Below are positions 21,801-34,708 of a stretch of 64,000 nucleotides of DNA, piece by piece (the stretch's first letter is position 1; every line of letters starts with the position of its first letter). The position numbers and the translations under genes were made by a program. A model generated the notes under the pieces. The model searched no databases and was not told the DNA's origin. It worked only from the letters and a program-made list of their open reading frames with translations. Origin of the DNA: Lumbricus rubellus (Eukaryota > Annelida > Clitellata > Crassiclitellata > Lumbricidae); contig OX243811.1 in NCBI GenBank assembly GCA_945859605.1, positions 61,508,445 to 61,572,444 of the forward strand, in the 5' to 3' direction.

Positions 21801-24326
21801 GAGAGAAAAAACATAGGTACTGCCACTTTCCTTTCTTGCTGTTTTATGCCCTTAGTCTTTGTTACTCTGAATTCAGTAAATCAAGATGGCCTTGCTATTT
21901 TAATTTCTCAGCTGCCACCTTGTTCAAATATCGGGTGATATTAAACGGGAGATAACTAGTAGTAGCAGTATTAGTAGCTTAACGACAGTATGTAATAACA
22001 AAAATATTAATGTTGCCCTCCTCATTTATCCTCGCTTGTTACTGGCACTAGTAGAATACGAGCAGTAGAAACTACTTTCCTCTGCCGGTGCTTATCTTAG
22101 GATATATCAGTTCTTCAATGCAAACGATTTTGCAATATCTTTTCCAAGGAAAAAGGCGTCTACTATTCCTGAACAATGGACTCTCATCATAATTTGTGTT
22201 TTGTGGGTTTATGTGTTCCTTGGGTAAAATAATGATAACGAATGATGATAAAGACGATTCGTCATAATAATTGTAACAACAAGAATAATAATAATAGTAG
22301 TAATAATAATTAGAATTATTAAGATAATGATAATAATGATTATTTAATAATAATTACTACTGCAAGCAAATAAATAGTAATAATAGTGGATGCATTCTAG
22401 ATGGCTAGAACGTTTCTGATTCCGGAGGGATCTTGGATAAGAAAAATAGTAGTGACCATATTCGTAATTTAGGTATTGGTAGCAATGGTTGTGGTGGTGT
22501 TGGTGATGTTAGATACATGTATAGTAGTATTAACAGTGATGAATGTCTTATGTGGACCTTGCCACAGATTCAGATTTGCAGGAACCGAGGCCCAGTAATT
22601 TACGGTGTAAAGATGTATGCCAAGGAAAGGCTGAAGTACACAAAAGGAAATAGGATTTGCCAGAATTGGATATCAAGGATGCATCATCCAAGTTTGTTGT
22701 CTTAGCCGTCAAAGCCAAAAGACTTTTATCTTGTTTTGAAATTGGATTGAAGTCCGTTGAACTTGAACGTCATTCAACAAAACCAATCAAAGAGATATTC
22801 CTTGTCCAGAGAATGGCATTTCATGGCTTTTCTAGGATCTGTCCCGTCTCATGGGCTTTGGATGTAGGATTGGCTAGTCTGTTTATGTTGGACTTCTGGC
22901 CTAGAAATGCGAATTAAAACCCAACTGAGGCGCATAAAGCATGCACATTGTTGTTGGAATTCAAATTTCTGTCAAAATTTTTTTCTGAAGATGCTGGTAT
23001 TGCTGAAACCTAGTCAAAGCCTAGCATCTAAATCCCAAAGCACACTTCCCAAACTGCAGAACCGAACATCTTTTGTGAATGAGCAATTGAATCCAATTCA
23101 GAGTTTCTGGGACTTGTGGTGCTTGTGTTGAGGCCATTCTGAATGGCAAACCTCCTAATACCGTGCTTGAGCTTGCAAGATTTCTGCAATTTGTGTAAAA
23201 TTAAGTAATATACAACAGATCTACTTATAAAGCTTTTCATTTTTAATTTCACTTATCAAATGACGACAATATAATGAGTTTAATCTTCTTTAGTATGTTT
23301 AATGCGTTTCAATAAATTTTATTATTTTAGTTATCGCTGTTGAGTTCAGGAATAATAATAAGGATTCAGGCCGCCGCAGTGTTTGACGATCGAAGCATGA
23401 GTCTTGCAAATAAGTTTTTCGTCAGTAATGTTTGATACTCGAGTCGACAGACAGCGTACAATCAAGAACTGATGACGAAGAACGCAAAGTCTACTGAAAA
23501 TATCCTCGTCTTTATATATAGAACTACAACCTATATTTACAGTACAGCATGCGGCAGAATATTGCTCTGGACACTATTTGCAGAACTCCTACAAGAAATT
23601 GCTGTCTGCTGTTGGAGATTTGTCTTCACAAGCAGTTAGGATAAAGCACACAGATGGCTTCTTCACGAACCGGTATTTAGGTTGCTGTCGCGTAATCGTG
23701 TCTGCCATTGCTTTTGGATAAGAAGACGAATGCCGTGTTTGTTTGTCGTGCATGCAGCGCAGATGCGACACATCTTTGCTTGACATGCATGGGAAACACG
23801 AAGCATGTCATCTTCTTTCTTAAGTAAACAGGCGATTGCTTTCTTGCAGTTTCTGCCAAGCAATTTCAAATGTATCTTGAAAGTTAAATAGTGTCTTTTA
23901 AGAACTAATATAGTGCTCAAATGTGTTCCTTAAATGACTAGGATCGGCGCCCGACTCTGGCTGACAGTCTTTAAGTGATTGCCTTTCAATTTTTTATATT
24001 TATTTTTATTGCTGATTGGTTTAACTGTATATGCATATACATTGTACACCGAGGTAGGCCTACGATTAGCAATTGCTTGATAAAGACTACTTACTTGTGT
24101 GCCGGAACGTTTGTGTATACTAGTAATTATCAGTGCACATGATTTACAGGACTTTTAAGTTGCACCTCTTCACATCACTGCATACATGGCTATATTGATT
24201 TAACTCGTCGCTATATTGATTTAACTCGTCGGAATAAGTACATTTTTAAATCGTGTTAAAATCATTGTGTACGACTAGCAAAAAAAAACTACTGGTCCTT
24301 TCACGAATGACTGAGTTTAGGTGTAA
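18816..24326. other. 5.5 kb without recognised gene; simple-sequence tracts
   Basis: I see (GAT)n(GAG)n at ~19540-19598, a purine-rich AGACATAGACAG stretch at ~20530-20720, ATC/ATT-rich runs at ~21395-21480, and AAT/GAT-rich sequence at ~22225-22390. The rest looks single-copy. Short ORFs (for example 22433-22705, which starts with TTG) have no recognisable motif. Host exons could be here but I cannot support any. Confidence 0.4.
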
Positions 24327-24334
24327 ATGGCAGG

Positions 24335-24666
24335 CAGTGGCGCCGCCAGGATTTTTTTCTGTACGCACAACTTGCACAAAAGGACTTTCTGTACGCACAA
24401 CTTGCACAAAAGGACTTTCTGTACGCACAACTTGCACAAAATAATATGAAGCGAACAGCGATCGATACGAGCTTATATATATTATATATATGTATGTAGG
24501 CCTATGTATATACCGTATATGCCTACTGGCGATTATAAAATTTCAATAGAATCAATAGAATTTCATCGCTTATAATATTTCACGCTTTAATTTACAATTT
24601 ATAATTTTTATAGCCTTTCAGCGCTGTACGCACTTGCGTAAGTGAGTACGCCTAGCGGCGCCCCTG
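24335..24666. mobile_element. Non-autonomous hAT-type element, 332 bp
   Basis: Left end CAGTGGCGCCGCCAGG, right end the complement of CAGGGGCGCCGCTAGG. The 8-bp duplication ATGGCAGG lies at 24327-24334 and 24667-24674. Both sub-terminal regions carry TACGCAC and TTGC blocks, probable transposase-binding sites. There is no coding capacity. Confidence 0.95.
24359..24441. repeat. 30-bp direct repeat, almost 3 copies, inside hAT element
   Basis: CTGTACGCACAACTTGCACA plus AAAGGACTTT recurs at 24359, 24389 and 24419 (last copy incomplete), identical by eye. It amplifies the element's sub-terminal segment. Confidence 0.97.
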
Positions 24667-24674
24667 ATGGCAGG

Positions 24675-27600
24675 GAGAGTATCCCACTGCATGCCCTTAC
24701 ACGCATGTAGAACCACACGGACAAAGTCTTGCTCAAGATTAATTGACGTCTAATATTTTTGTATGAGCTGCCCATATAAAGAGCTTTCAGGAGACTCCTA
24801 GGACTATGCTTCTCAGTGGTTTAGCTGTTTACTGTCTGGTAGTGCAGTTAGCACTAATAAAAGTGAAATGAAAAGTGCTGATCTGTAGCACCCTACCAGT
24901 GCAATGTGATCTATAGCGTCTGCACGCCGCACTAGCCGTGAAAATTGACAATAACACACTATATAGGTGAGACCTAATTACGCCCCAAGTGAAACCTAAT
25001 TACAGTCCAGTTGAGACCTAATTAGGATTGTTGTCCAGTTGCTCGACTTTGTTGTTCTTTCTGTTCTTCCGCCAACACCAGAACGACGTCTCGGAAGATT
25101 GAAGCTCGTGGTATTTGGTGAGATGAGCTATTACCGTAGCTGCGCATAACTTACCATATCTACTCATAACTTGCCGTATCTACTCATAACTCACCGTAGC
25201 TGTTCATGACTTATTTCTTGGGCGTGTGGCTTTGAATGGCAAATAGAACACAGTCGTCTGACCATGATTATTTGTTCCTGGTTATGTAATTGCATCTCGT
25301 AACTTTACTGCAACTTTGTCACATGCAATGTCTTGCATTATTAGTCTGAAGCCATGCATAGATCTATAACAACCTCCATGTGGACCTCCTACTTAAAGTC
25401 GCTCCTATGCACATTGCTCGGGCAGTTTTTACCGACACTCGAATTTTTATGCCGATCATCATCATCGTCGTCGTTGTCGTCCAGGGTCGTCATCATAATC
25501 ATCATCATCGTTGTCATCATCATCATCAGTTTGACAGATCAGAAGAGGTCTGAATAGGTGGAAATGATTGCTTAGGTCTTTCAATTCAATAATCTCATGG
25601 TCGGAAATATACACGTAGACTTTCAATTATTATTCTGCAAATCTGTGTTGTAGGCATTTTAATCAAGAATGTTGGAGAGCATGTGCTTATGCTTTAGAAG
25701 TTCCACGGTGCACTCGGAATTTTTTAATTTAGTGCTATTCTGTAAGATAGCAGCTGTACACTGTGTAATCCCAAATGACGTCTTTTCAACGTCTTAATGC
25801 GTGCTTGTGGCAATTAATTAATGTTAACAGCCAGGTGAAACAAGTTATCAATGAGCTGCGTCTTTAGTTCAGCAGAAAATGTAACGTGATCTACCTTAAG
25901 CCCAATGCAGCGTATTTCAAGGGCAAGACTTTGTTGAGAACATACGGACGGAAAAGAAGCCTGGAGTTGCCTGAAGCGAGAAGCAACGCGGTTCTCCTCT
26001 TCACAGAATGCTGTGCTTGAAGGCGGCTTTGCTGGTAGGAGACAGAAACTGAGCTGCACTTATCAGAGGGATTAGGGAAAGTCGCATTGTCATTAGGATC
26101 TTGTGGCCAATGCGTTCTGCTATCAATTACAACCATAAAAAATTATGATGTGTCGATGTTGTCGATTTAATAATGGCGAAACATCTTAGACTGAACATTC
26201 TTAAGAAGATGGCCAGTGTCTTTAGCTAGCCCTGTATCAGCCTTGCATGGTATGAAGTGTTATTGACTTAATTTTCTTAACACTCTTTATTGCTGAGTTG
26301 GCTAGACTGTTATTATCATTTAGTCAAGTCAATTTGTAAACTTTTCAGTGAAGCACAGGGCACCAGCTTACTCGTGAGCACCCTATCGCTAGAGGTTGTT
26401 ATCCATAGTGTTACCAAAAGAAAGAGAGAAAGAAAAAGAAAAAGAAAGCTACCGGTATATGAATAGAAAGAGAAAGAGAGAGAGAGAGACAATTGGGACA
26501 GACAGACAGACGGATAGACGGACGGACAGACAGACTGAGAGACACACAGGCTCAAACTGTCTTTGATGAACATGGTTCTAGTCACTCCAAATGAAACTGT
26601 AGGCCTACATGTACCTCATGTTTGCAATTCTTTCCTAAGCTTATTGAGACTATGTTTAGCTCTGAACCGAACACTTTACTAGAAAGCAGTCTTCTATAGA
26701 TCTTAATGTGCCTGTTGCTGGACGTACATTGTACAGGGTGCACTTCTGAGAATGCGCTGTAAATTGTATCACTTTTTGTAGAGTAGAAACCTCAATAATT
26801 TGACATTTGAGTCTGCCACAGCAGTTTTTCTGTGGAGTAAAATCTACCAAGCCGATTGCTCTAAGGCTATCTCATTTCTAAATGTATTTCCTATTGTTTC
26901 AGCATGTCTTTTATTCGTGGTGTTCCAAATGATATAAAAGGAAGTAAGTATATTCTTTATGTATAACCTGCTACCAAACAGCATTCTGGTGAACAAACAT
27001 TGCAATGAATAACTTCACATAAACACCAAAGTGTATAATATTTTGAACCAACGAGATTACCAGACATGACTAATTAGTAAGTGAGCAAGATTCTAACTAT
27101 AGATGCTCACTACTTTGGTGTCGTTGTATAGTTCACTTTCTAATTGGGGGATATAACTATTTATTTACGACTCACTTTGTTTACGGTAAGCAGCAAGCTG
27201 GATTTCATGTTGCTAATTAATACATTTATCACTATAGGTGGTGTAATAAGTGGTGAAGAGGATTAGCACAGAGTATGGCTTGAACATCGCCCAATCGACG
27301 AGGTGTAAATTAATGGCCTACAATTTCGTATTTATATGCAAGAAACGTTTAATTCTCATGATTGTCGGTTGGCGTTCACTGCGATGCTAAGCGCTGTGGC
27401 ACTACGATGAATCATGATTAGGTGCGAAAATCTGAATAAAAGACAAGCGCGGATGGGTGCTTGCTGCGGAGACAGGCGCTTTATCAGAGGCTTCGTTGGG
27501 TTGGCAGAGGTTGTGCTATGATTCATTGTAAGTGCGGGTCAGGTATGGTGGTATAAATCATGGGCACCCGCAGATGTTTATGCAGTAGAGGGAAAACACG

Positions 27601-27936
27601 ATGGTTGAACATTGTAGCAAGAGCTTGATAATGTGGATCAGGAAATGAAGAATGTGGGTGTTTTCCAAAAGGTATTGAAATGTAAATTTCTCAGTTTAAC
27701 TTTGTGTATCGGTAGTATCATAAGTGCCATAGTATGAAGGAATTTATAAAAGACTGAAAAAGAGCAGTCGAGAATGGGTATCAATTTTCCAGAGGAAAAG
27801 TGCCTTATATTTTCGTATGTGCGGGAGCCTATGGTATCAATATTATTTTGGTGTTTGTTATGTTGAACTGATAACTAAATTTGTATGTGTATAATTATTG
27901 TATGTGTATAATTATATGTGTTTATGCATTTGTGTG
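24675..27936. other. No gene recognised
   Basis: It holds an ATC-rich tract (~25455-25530), a purine tract (~26408-26555, AGAAAGAGAAAGAG then GACAGACAGACGGA), and near 26938 a probable LINE 3' end on the minus strand (complement of AAGAATATACTTACTT). A CACCAG...CTCGTGAGC block near 26350 has relatives near 37115 and 60060. No coding motif was seen. Confidence 0.4.
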
Positions 27937-28250
27937 AATGTATGTATGTATGTATGTATGTATGATTGTATGTATGTATGTATGTATGTATGTATGTATG
28001 TATGTATGTATGTATGTATGTTTGTATGTATGTATGTATGTAATGTATGTATGTATGCAAACTATGCATGTATGCAAACTATGCATGTATGTATATGTGT
28101 GCATGTATTTATGTGTATAATGTATATGTGTATATAATATTTGTATTTATGTGTGTGTGTGCCTGTGGTACGTACGTACATAAGTACATGTGTGTGCCTG
28201 TGGTACGTATGTATGTGTGTATGTATGTGGGTGTGTATGTGTACATAAAT
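27937..28250. repeat. (TATG)n microsatellite with degenerate flank
   Basis: Nearly pure TATG at ~27937-28050, then interrupted TGCA/TATG sequence and a duplicated TGTGCCTGTGGTACGTA block near 28158 and 28193. Confidence 0.9.
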
Positions 28251-28419
28251 GCATCCATATAGTTGCATACATGTCTGTGTGTAGGATAGAAAGCTGGTCA
28301 GAATTGGACTGTGGGCTGAGGGTGGGTGGGTGGCTGATTGGACAGATGAATTGATGGATTAGTAGATGGTGAATTGGTTTTTTGGGTGGTTGAGTAAGTA
28401 GGTAGATGGATGGACGGAT

Positions 28420-29502
28420 GGTGACCCGTCATAATAGCCCCGTCAAAACAGCCCCGTCAAAACAGCCCCGTCATAATCGCCCAGCGACAAAATAGCCCCG
28501 TCATAATCGCCCAAGGACAAAACAGCCCAGAAAAATTCAGTTCCCGACAAAATAGCCCCGTCAAAATAGCCCCGTCAAAATAGCCCCGTCAAAATAGCCC
28601 CGTCAAAATAGCCCCGTCAAAATAGCCCCGTCAAAATAGCCCCGTTAAAACAGCCCGTGTAAACAGTTCCGCGAAAACAGTCCAGTCATAGACGACACGG
28701 ACAACTATTTCAGATATATAAAAATATTCACCCAGCTTCCATTTCTTGAGCTATTTATCATTCATCAACCTTCTATCTAAGATCTATAAAACCTTCATCC
28801 AGCTACCATTAAATTTCTGAAGCGTTTTATTTGGATCAATTTTTAAAAAGGATCTAATTATTAATCGGAGCTGAATGAAGGTTTTATAGATCTTAAATAG
28901 AAGCTGGGTGAATGATGAAACGCTAAAAAAATGGAAGCGGGATGAAGGTATTTATATATTAAATAGAAACTGGATGGATGATAAAACGCTTGAGAAATCG
29001 AAGCTGGATGAAGATTTTACAGATCTTAAATAGAAGCTGAATGAATGGTAAAACGCTTAAGAAATGGAAGCGGGATGAAGGTATTTATATTTCAAATAAA
29101 AGCTGGATGGATGATCAAACGCTTGAGAAATCGAAGCTGGAAGAAAGTTTTATAGATCTGAAATACAGGCTAGATTGACGATTTTAAATAGAAGCTGGAT
29201 GTATGATAAAACGTGAAGTTCGTTTACTAACGCGATCATTTTCGGAAGTCATCTTAAACTTTAGGCTACAAACACTATTTTCATCAATTCGGCGAAAGGA
29301 CTGCTTCCTTAAAAAGACGTTAATTTCGTCGGTCTCTTTTTTTCACGAAAATCGTGTTATTCCGCGACTTTGTCGGTTCCCGACAAAATAGCCCCGGGCT
29401 GTTCTGACGGGGCTATTTTGACGGGGCTGTTTTGTCGCTGGGCGATTTTGACGGGGCTGTTTTGACGGGGCTGTTTTGACCGGGCTATTATGACGGGGTG
29501 CC
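28420..29502. mobile_element. Mutator-like non-autonomous foldback element, 1083 bp
   Basis: The flanks carry a perfect 9-bp duplication, TGGACGGAT, at 28411-28419 and 29503-29511. Nine-bp duplications are typical of Mutator-like elements. The termini are inverted copies of each other: GGTGACCCGTCATAATAGCC on the left, and the complement of GGCACCCCGTCATAATAGCC on the right. Both arms are built of a ~14-bp unit, longer on the left. The middle (~28700-29230) is an array of a ~60-bp unit (AGATCTTAAATAGAAGCTGG and GATAAAACGCTTGAGAAATC), partly in opposite orientations. No transposase frame is present. Its flanks contain GGAT-rich sequence, so a few bases of the target duplication could be coincidental. 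Confidence 0.85.
28429..28690. repeat. ~14-bp minisatellite arm (CCCCGTCAAAATAG)
   Basis: More than a dozen copies of the 14-mer occur, with AACAG and AATCG variants. The inverted counterpart (CTATTTTGACGGGG) is at ~29385-29495. Confidence 0.97.
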
Positions 29503-29511
29503 TGGACGGAT

Positions 29512-31590
29512 AGATCTAGGGGTGGGTGGGGTGGGTGTGGAATTGGGTGTTTGCATGGATGCATAGATGGGTTGCTTGGTGGGTGTTTGAATATGTGCAT
29601 GGATAAACTGGATTGATGTTACTTTGCCTATATTAAGCAAACTCATTGACACAAGCATAAAAAGGTAAAAAAAATTGTGCGTTGAGAGTCATGATGATGA
29701 AAAAAGTAATCGCCTGCAGACAAGAGGCTAAGGAGTGTTTTAGGGATGGAGGGCCTACTAGGTCTGTATAGCAATATAAAATGATGGTTGTGCTAATGGC
29801 ATCGTAAAGCACCCTTCATATGAAAGTTTTATCTTTCCCGGGTCGGCAAGGTGAAATCATGAGGGCATGGTCACAGATTATAAGGTCGAACTATGATTGA
29901 ATTGACGGGTGGATGGATGGATGGATGAATGGATAGATGGTTGTATCTCAGGATGGAATCACTGCCGTGGTTAAATAACGAAATACAATGGGATGTCTGC
30001 TCTTGTGTAAAAAAAATTTTTTTTGTCAATCACGAGTGAATTTCTGTGGTAGTCTACTTTACTTTTTTATCGCAATTTCTGCTCACATTCACTTTTTGCA
30101 ACGCATTTTAAGTTAACATTTCATTGCAAGTATAAAGCCTATAACTCAATAACATGATAGTAATGTGAAAGAAATTCTCCATTTTATTTACTTTATATCA
30201 CTGGTCATTCAATTTATTTTACACATTTCTGGACTATTGTCTTCAAAACCATGCTTCTGGTAACTGAGCAGAAAAAGTTTGAATCAAGTAGCATTTGGAT
30301 TTTGACTGAATTACATGTTTTAGATCGGTTTTTGTTCCTTTATGACGTTATAAAGGCGCTGTATATAGTCGCCGCATTCTGGAACTTGGGGATACATAAA
30401 ACAGATATTGCACATTGTTGATTGTTTACGATGTCATTCAGACACGAAATGTCTCGCTGATAAAGGCTAGATATCGTTCCAGCTGCGCTGCGCTGCTACA
30501 TCGAACCAGAACGTTACGACTGATAAAACGCTGCTTGTCTGCTGGACGATGTGTCGCAGGACGGTAGTTGCGCAGAAATAATCCCCAGTTTTGTCTGTTG
30601 CTAGTAATTTTTACTCAAAATTACTGCACCCTACTGAATAGACGTCCATGATTTCTGCTTATGTGCCCATACCTGTGTGCCATCGGGGCCATCACCTTCT
30701 AGTTTCTCGACAGTCTTAATTATCAATGAGATATTCTTTTATGGAACTAATCTTCTGCATGGCTCGGCTTTAATATCGTTGTCTGTCTGTTGGCAATTCA
30801 CATGGAAGGCCAATCTGCTGAGGATAAAAAGTCATCTGGAATTTAGCTCTCTTCACTTTTGCTCTAGATACTGTACCTGAATTTCATTCCAATTTAAACT
30901 TTATTTGCTCTCATCATCAAACATCTTCCTCCTTTCTCTCATCACTCCAACGCTTCTGCCAAAGTATCTGGAACGACTCCAAAACTTCCAGCTCAACCTT
31001 CTCTCATGAGTCCAACTCTCCCTGCTCAACCTTTTGTCAAGCCTTTAAGAGTCTAAGGCTTCCCACTGAACCTTCTCTAAAATCTAAATCCTCACTGCTT
31101 TCCTTCCTCTACTTTTTACAGCATTCCACTCATTACAAAGAATGATGTCATCAGCTACTTACGTTACGCTGGCTTACTTACCTACTCAATCTTCACGGTC
31201 AGAGAACATCGTTTAATTGAAAAAGCAGACATTTCACTTGATGTAGACCCGACCGCACTTTGAACCCGTGACGTTTAGGTGAAGGACAAATGCATTATGG
31301 GTCTAGCACTATGTGATGGAGGAATCGAGGCATGGATGGCAGATGATGGATCGCGTTCATGATCCCACTCTGCTGCGGAGGATGGAGAAGGATGCTGGGA
31401 TGCGGCTGTCATCGCGATGACCAAATGCTTGGATCAGCAGAGCTCTGCTGCTGCTGATGGTGCCGTCTACATTGGCATCACGATTTGACGACTCGGCAAT
31501 TTCACGGTTCAGGAAGCCAGTGATGCAATGATTCTGTGATTCATCGTCATGATGCTCAGGATTCAGTGATTGAATATCTTTGGCTGGATG
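29512..31590. other. No gene recognised
   Basis: (GGAT)n occurs at ~29908-29940, an A8T8 palindromic run near 30009-30024, and otherwise unassigned sequence. No coding signal was seen. Confidence 0.4.
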
Positions 31591-31594
31591 ATGC

Positions 31595-31985
31595 TCTGTC
31601 TTAGTGATTCATTGTGAAATTGATTGATTATTCATTCACTTATGTATTGATTGATTCATTTATGTATCCTCTCATTGACTGATTGATTCAATTATTCATT
31701 CTATCATTTATTGATTGATTCATTCGTTGATACGGTCACTCATTCATTTAGGATTGATTCATTTATTCATTCTGTCATTGATTCATTCATTCATTCACTG
31801 ATTGATTCATTCATTCATTAATTCATTTGTTAATTGAATTGTTTATTCATTCTATCATTTATTGATTGATTCATTCACTGATTGATTGATTCATACATTT
31901 GTTAATTGGATTGTTTATTCATTCATTCATTCATTCATTGATTCATTCTTCATTTCAAGATTGATTTTTTGATTGATGAGACCAT
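31595..31985. repeat. Degenerate ATTG/ATTC tetranucleotide region
   Basis: TTGATTGATTCATTCATTCA-type sequence dominates the whole stretch. Confidence 0.9.
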
Positions 31986-32159
31986 AATTATATTCATTAT
32001 TCATTCAAGAGCGTTTGTACCGTCCTCTATCAATATGCAAATTCCAAGGCACCTCCTGGCCACTTCCTGTCCAGCGCCGGCAGAAGACAGCGCTTCAAAG
32101 ATATGTTGATGAAGGTGATTTACTGGATGGACCATTCATTGTTGAGGTGATGCGGAACA

Positions 32160-32160
<1 letters not shown>

Positions 32161-32193
<33 letters not shown>
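32161..32193. repeat. (CTG)11 trinucleotide repeat
   Basis: Eleven uninterrupted CTG units, followed by ATGTTAAGG. No open frame continues on either side, so it does not appear to encode a homopolymer tract. Confidence 0.97.
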
Positions 32194-32324
32194 ATGTTAA
32201 GGAATCTTTGTGATGATGAAGTCACATCTCATTGCATATCAGTTTGATCAGCCCAGTTACCGACGAGGGTCTCAGTGTTTTTACGGCTGTGAAGGGTGAT
32301 AAATAAATAAATAAACAATTACAT

Positions 32325-32715
32325 GCATGAATACCTACAAACATACGTGTGTTATATGCATACATACATGCACATGCACACATACATACATACATGCACA
32401 ATTTTGCACATACACATGCATGCATGCATACACGCATTTGTATTATCAGTCTACCACTGTGTGATGGAAAAATTGACTGGCCTTTCTAAAACTATCTTTT
32501 GCTGCACAGAAGTGCTTCTACAAGTGCACAAATCGATTTTAAAGAAGCCCTCAGATAATTTTATACTTGTTAAACAAAACATACACTTTACATACTTTCA
32601 TGTGTACTTACGTATAAACTTTGCATTTACACACACACACTCACACAGACACACACACCAAACACACACTCATACAGACACACACACAAACCACATACAC
32701 ACATCATGCACAATT

Positions 32716-32763
<48 letters not shown>

Positions 32764-32765
32764 TT
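32325..32765. repeat. CATA- and (CA)n-rich region ending in (TA)n
   Basis: TACATACATGCA-type repeats occupy ~32340-32430, (CA)n with interruptions ~32628-32750, and a short (TA)n ~32750-32763. A fragment at ~32500 resembles sequence near 6278. Confidence 0.85.
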
Positions 32766-32976
32766 ATTATAGACTTACATAGGTGCACAGGCAGCACAGT
32801 ATACGACGTGCATGCATATCTGTGCTGGTCTGCTGTCATTACTGTCTTTAAAAGTGACTCTGTGGACGACATGCTGTGATTTATTCCCACCATCTGCCTG
32901 AGCCGACACGACCATGATTATTATGCAGCTGCCACATCCATGGCTTTCCTATATATTAAGGCATTAGCATTGAAGC

Positions 32977-33470
32977 CAGCGTTGCCACTCCTTGGGTTTT
33001 TTCACAAGATCTTGGGTTTTTCGATCCGAACTTGGGAAATGGGGTTTTTTCGGGAGGAACTTGGGTTTTTTGCTTGGGTTTTTTTCGACCAAAAAATCTT
33101 GGGTTTTCGATCCGAATTTGGGTTTTTTGGAGAAGAACATGGGTTTTTTGCTTGTTTTTTTGGTGGAAAATCCTGAAATTGTGGACATTTTGTAAAGATT
33201 TGGACCGGATGACTAAAAAATAGGTCATCAGAATTTTTCGGACAGGAAATTGGAAGATTTTTTGGTCCGGACGACTCAAAAATTAAGGTCATCAGAACTT
33301 TCGGACGGGAAATTGAAGGCTTCTTTGGTCCGGACGACTAAAATAATTAGGTCATCAGAATTTTTGGACTGGAATTGTGGACATTTTCGAAGATTTTGGT
33401 AACTTGGGTTTTCTTGGGTTTTTTCTACCCTCCAACTTGGGTTTTTCCATTTTTTAGAGTGGCAACGCTG
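32977..33470. mobile_element. Non-autonomous hAT-type element filled with CTTGGGTTTT repeats, 494 bp
   Basis: Both ends carry the perfect inverted repeat CAGCGTTGCCACTC. The 8-bp duplication ATTGAAGC is at 32969-32976 and 33471-33478. The interior contains many copies of CTTGGGTTTTTT and a ~60-bp unit with GGTCATCAGAATTTTT and GACTAAAA (33210-33370). ORFs on either strand are translated repeat. Confidence 0.96.
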
Positions 33471-33574
33471 ATTGAAGCATTGGCGGCAGTTGGACAAAAG
33501 ATGAACGATGTGTCTGTCTGCGAGACTAATCGGGCGATGATGCAAACGGTACTGCGTCTGAATCCCGTCACTGT

Positions 33575-33720
33575 AAATGCACATGTATGTAATGTATGTA
33601 ATGTAAATGCATGTGTGTAATGTATATAGTGTATGTAGTGAATGTAATGTAATGCATGTGTGTAATGTATGTAGTGTATGTAATGCATGTGTGTAATGTG
33701 TGTAGTATATCTAATGTATG
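33575..33720. repeat. Degenerate TGTATGTAATG minisatellite
   Basis: ATGTAATGTATGTAATGTAA-type sequence repeats with variable spacing of 10-20 bp. Confidence 0.85.
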
Positions 33721-34310
33721 TTTGGATGAAATTTTGCAGAAGAATAAAGCGTTAACTCACTGGAAGTATCAACAAACATTATACAGCGCTGAGATTGAAT
33801 TGGTAGATCAGTTATCAAAAAAGAAACATTTATTTTATGGGTCAAGTTTAGTCAAGGCTTGGCATAACTATTTCTGGCTGTACACTGTAGTGTACAGAGT
33901 TGGAATATGAGCTGAAGGCTGTTAAAGAAGGAATGATTCCAATGTAGGCTTATTGTATGGAATGGACAGAGGTTGATTGGTCTTTAAGCGGACCATTATT
34001 CGCATGTTAGCCACTTAGCTACATGTATGTATGCCTATAACTTGTGTTTCCAAAGGTATAAGAAGCTTTCTGGAATTCCAAGTTGCTGTCTGTATATACA
34101 TGTAGTTGCAAAGTCTACCTGACCATGGAAAGTACATGATGTGTATTTGTACTTCTCGCTACCTACCAGTCCTTTGGTGTCAGAAACATATATGGTGATG
34201 ATGACAATGAATAAATTTAATATAATTATTTGGCAACAATTTACATTGCATCATTTGTAGTTAGCTAGTTTGTGTGTGCTTTGCCTTGTCAATTGGCAGT
34301 GTGTCACTGT
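33721..34310. other. No gene established
   Basis: A plus-strand frame to 33910 reads ordinary-complexity sequence (KNKALTHWKYQQ, then LVKAWHNYFWLY) but begins inside the preceding minisatellite and matches no family I know. Confidence 0.35.
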
Positions 34311-34318
34311 GTGTAGAC

Positions 34319-34700
34319 CAGTGGTTCCCAACCTTTTTTGACTCTAGGGCCACTTTTTCAAAGTTGGAAGACACGAGGGCCACTCTTTTCATAGTTAATG
34401 GACATTAGGGCATTTAGGGGCCACAATGCTAAAATTTAAATAACTAAGAGCATAATAAGTAATAACAATTGTTCTAATTATTTCAAAGTAGAATGTTTGA
34501 TGTTTATAGACTTCAAAATAAAATAATTTTTAATAGAAAATGATTATATTATAATGGTCTATTCTGTCCAAATAATCAATTTGCTCATATATTTTTGTTA
34601 TTTCTTTGAGCGATGAGTGCCATTGTTGAGGCTTGGCGGGCCATTTTGTGAGGCCTCGCGGGCCACTTTTGGCCCGCGGGCCACGGGTTGGGAACCGCTG
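34319..34700. mobile_element. Non-autonomous hAT-type element, 382 bp
   Basis: Left end CAGTGGTTCCCAACC, right end complement of CAGCGGTTCCCAACC. The 8-bp duplication GTGTAGAC is at 34311-34318 and 34701-34708. GGGCCAC occurs repeatedly near both ends and is a likely transposase-binding repeat. There is no coding capacity. Confidence 0.96.
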
Positions 34701-34708
34701 GTGTAGAC

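Noticed and set aside
28429..28690. Possible CRISPR-like array
   Set aside because: The 14-bp units are contiguous without spacers, lie in the arms of a DNA element, and the genome is animal.
33656..33910. 84-codon plus-strand ORF as a host exon
   Set aside because: The first part is translated minisatellite. The remainder is of ordinary composition but matches nothing I know and lacks clear splice signals.
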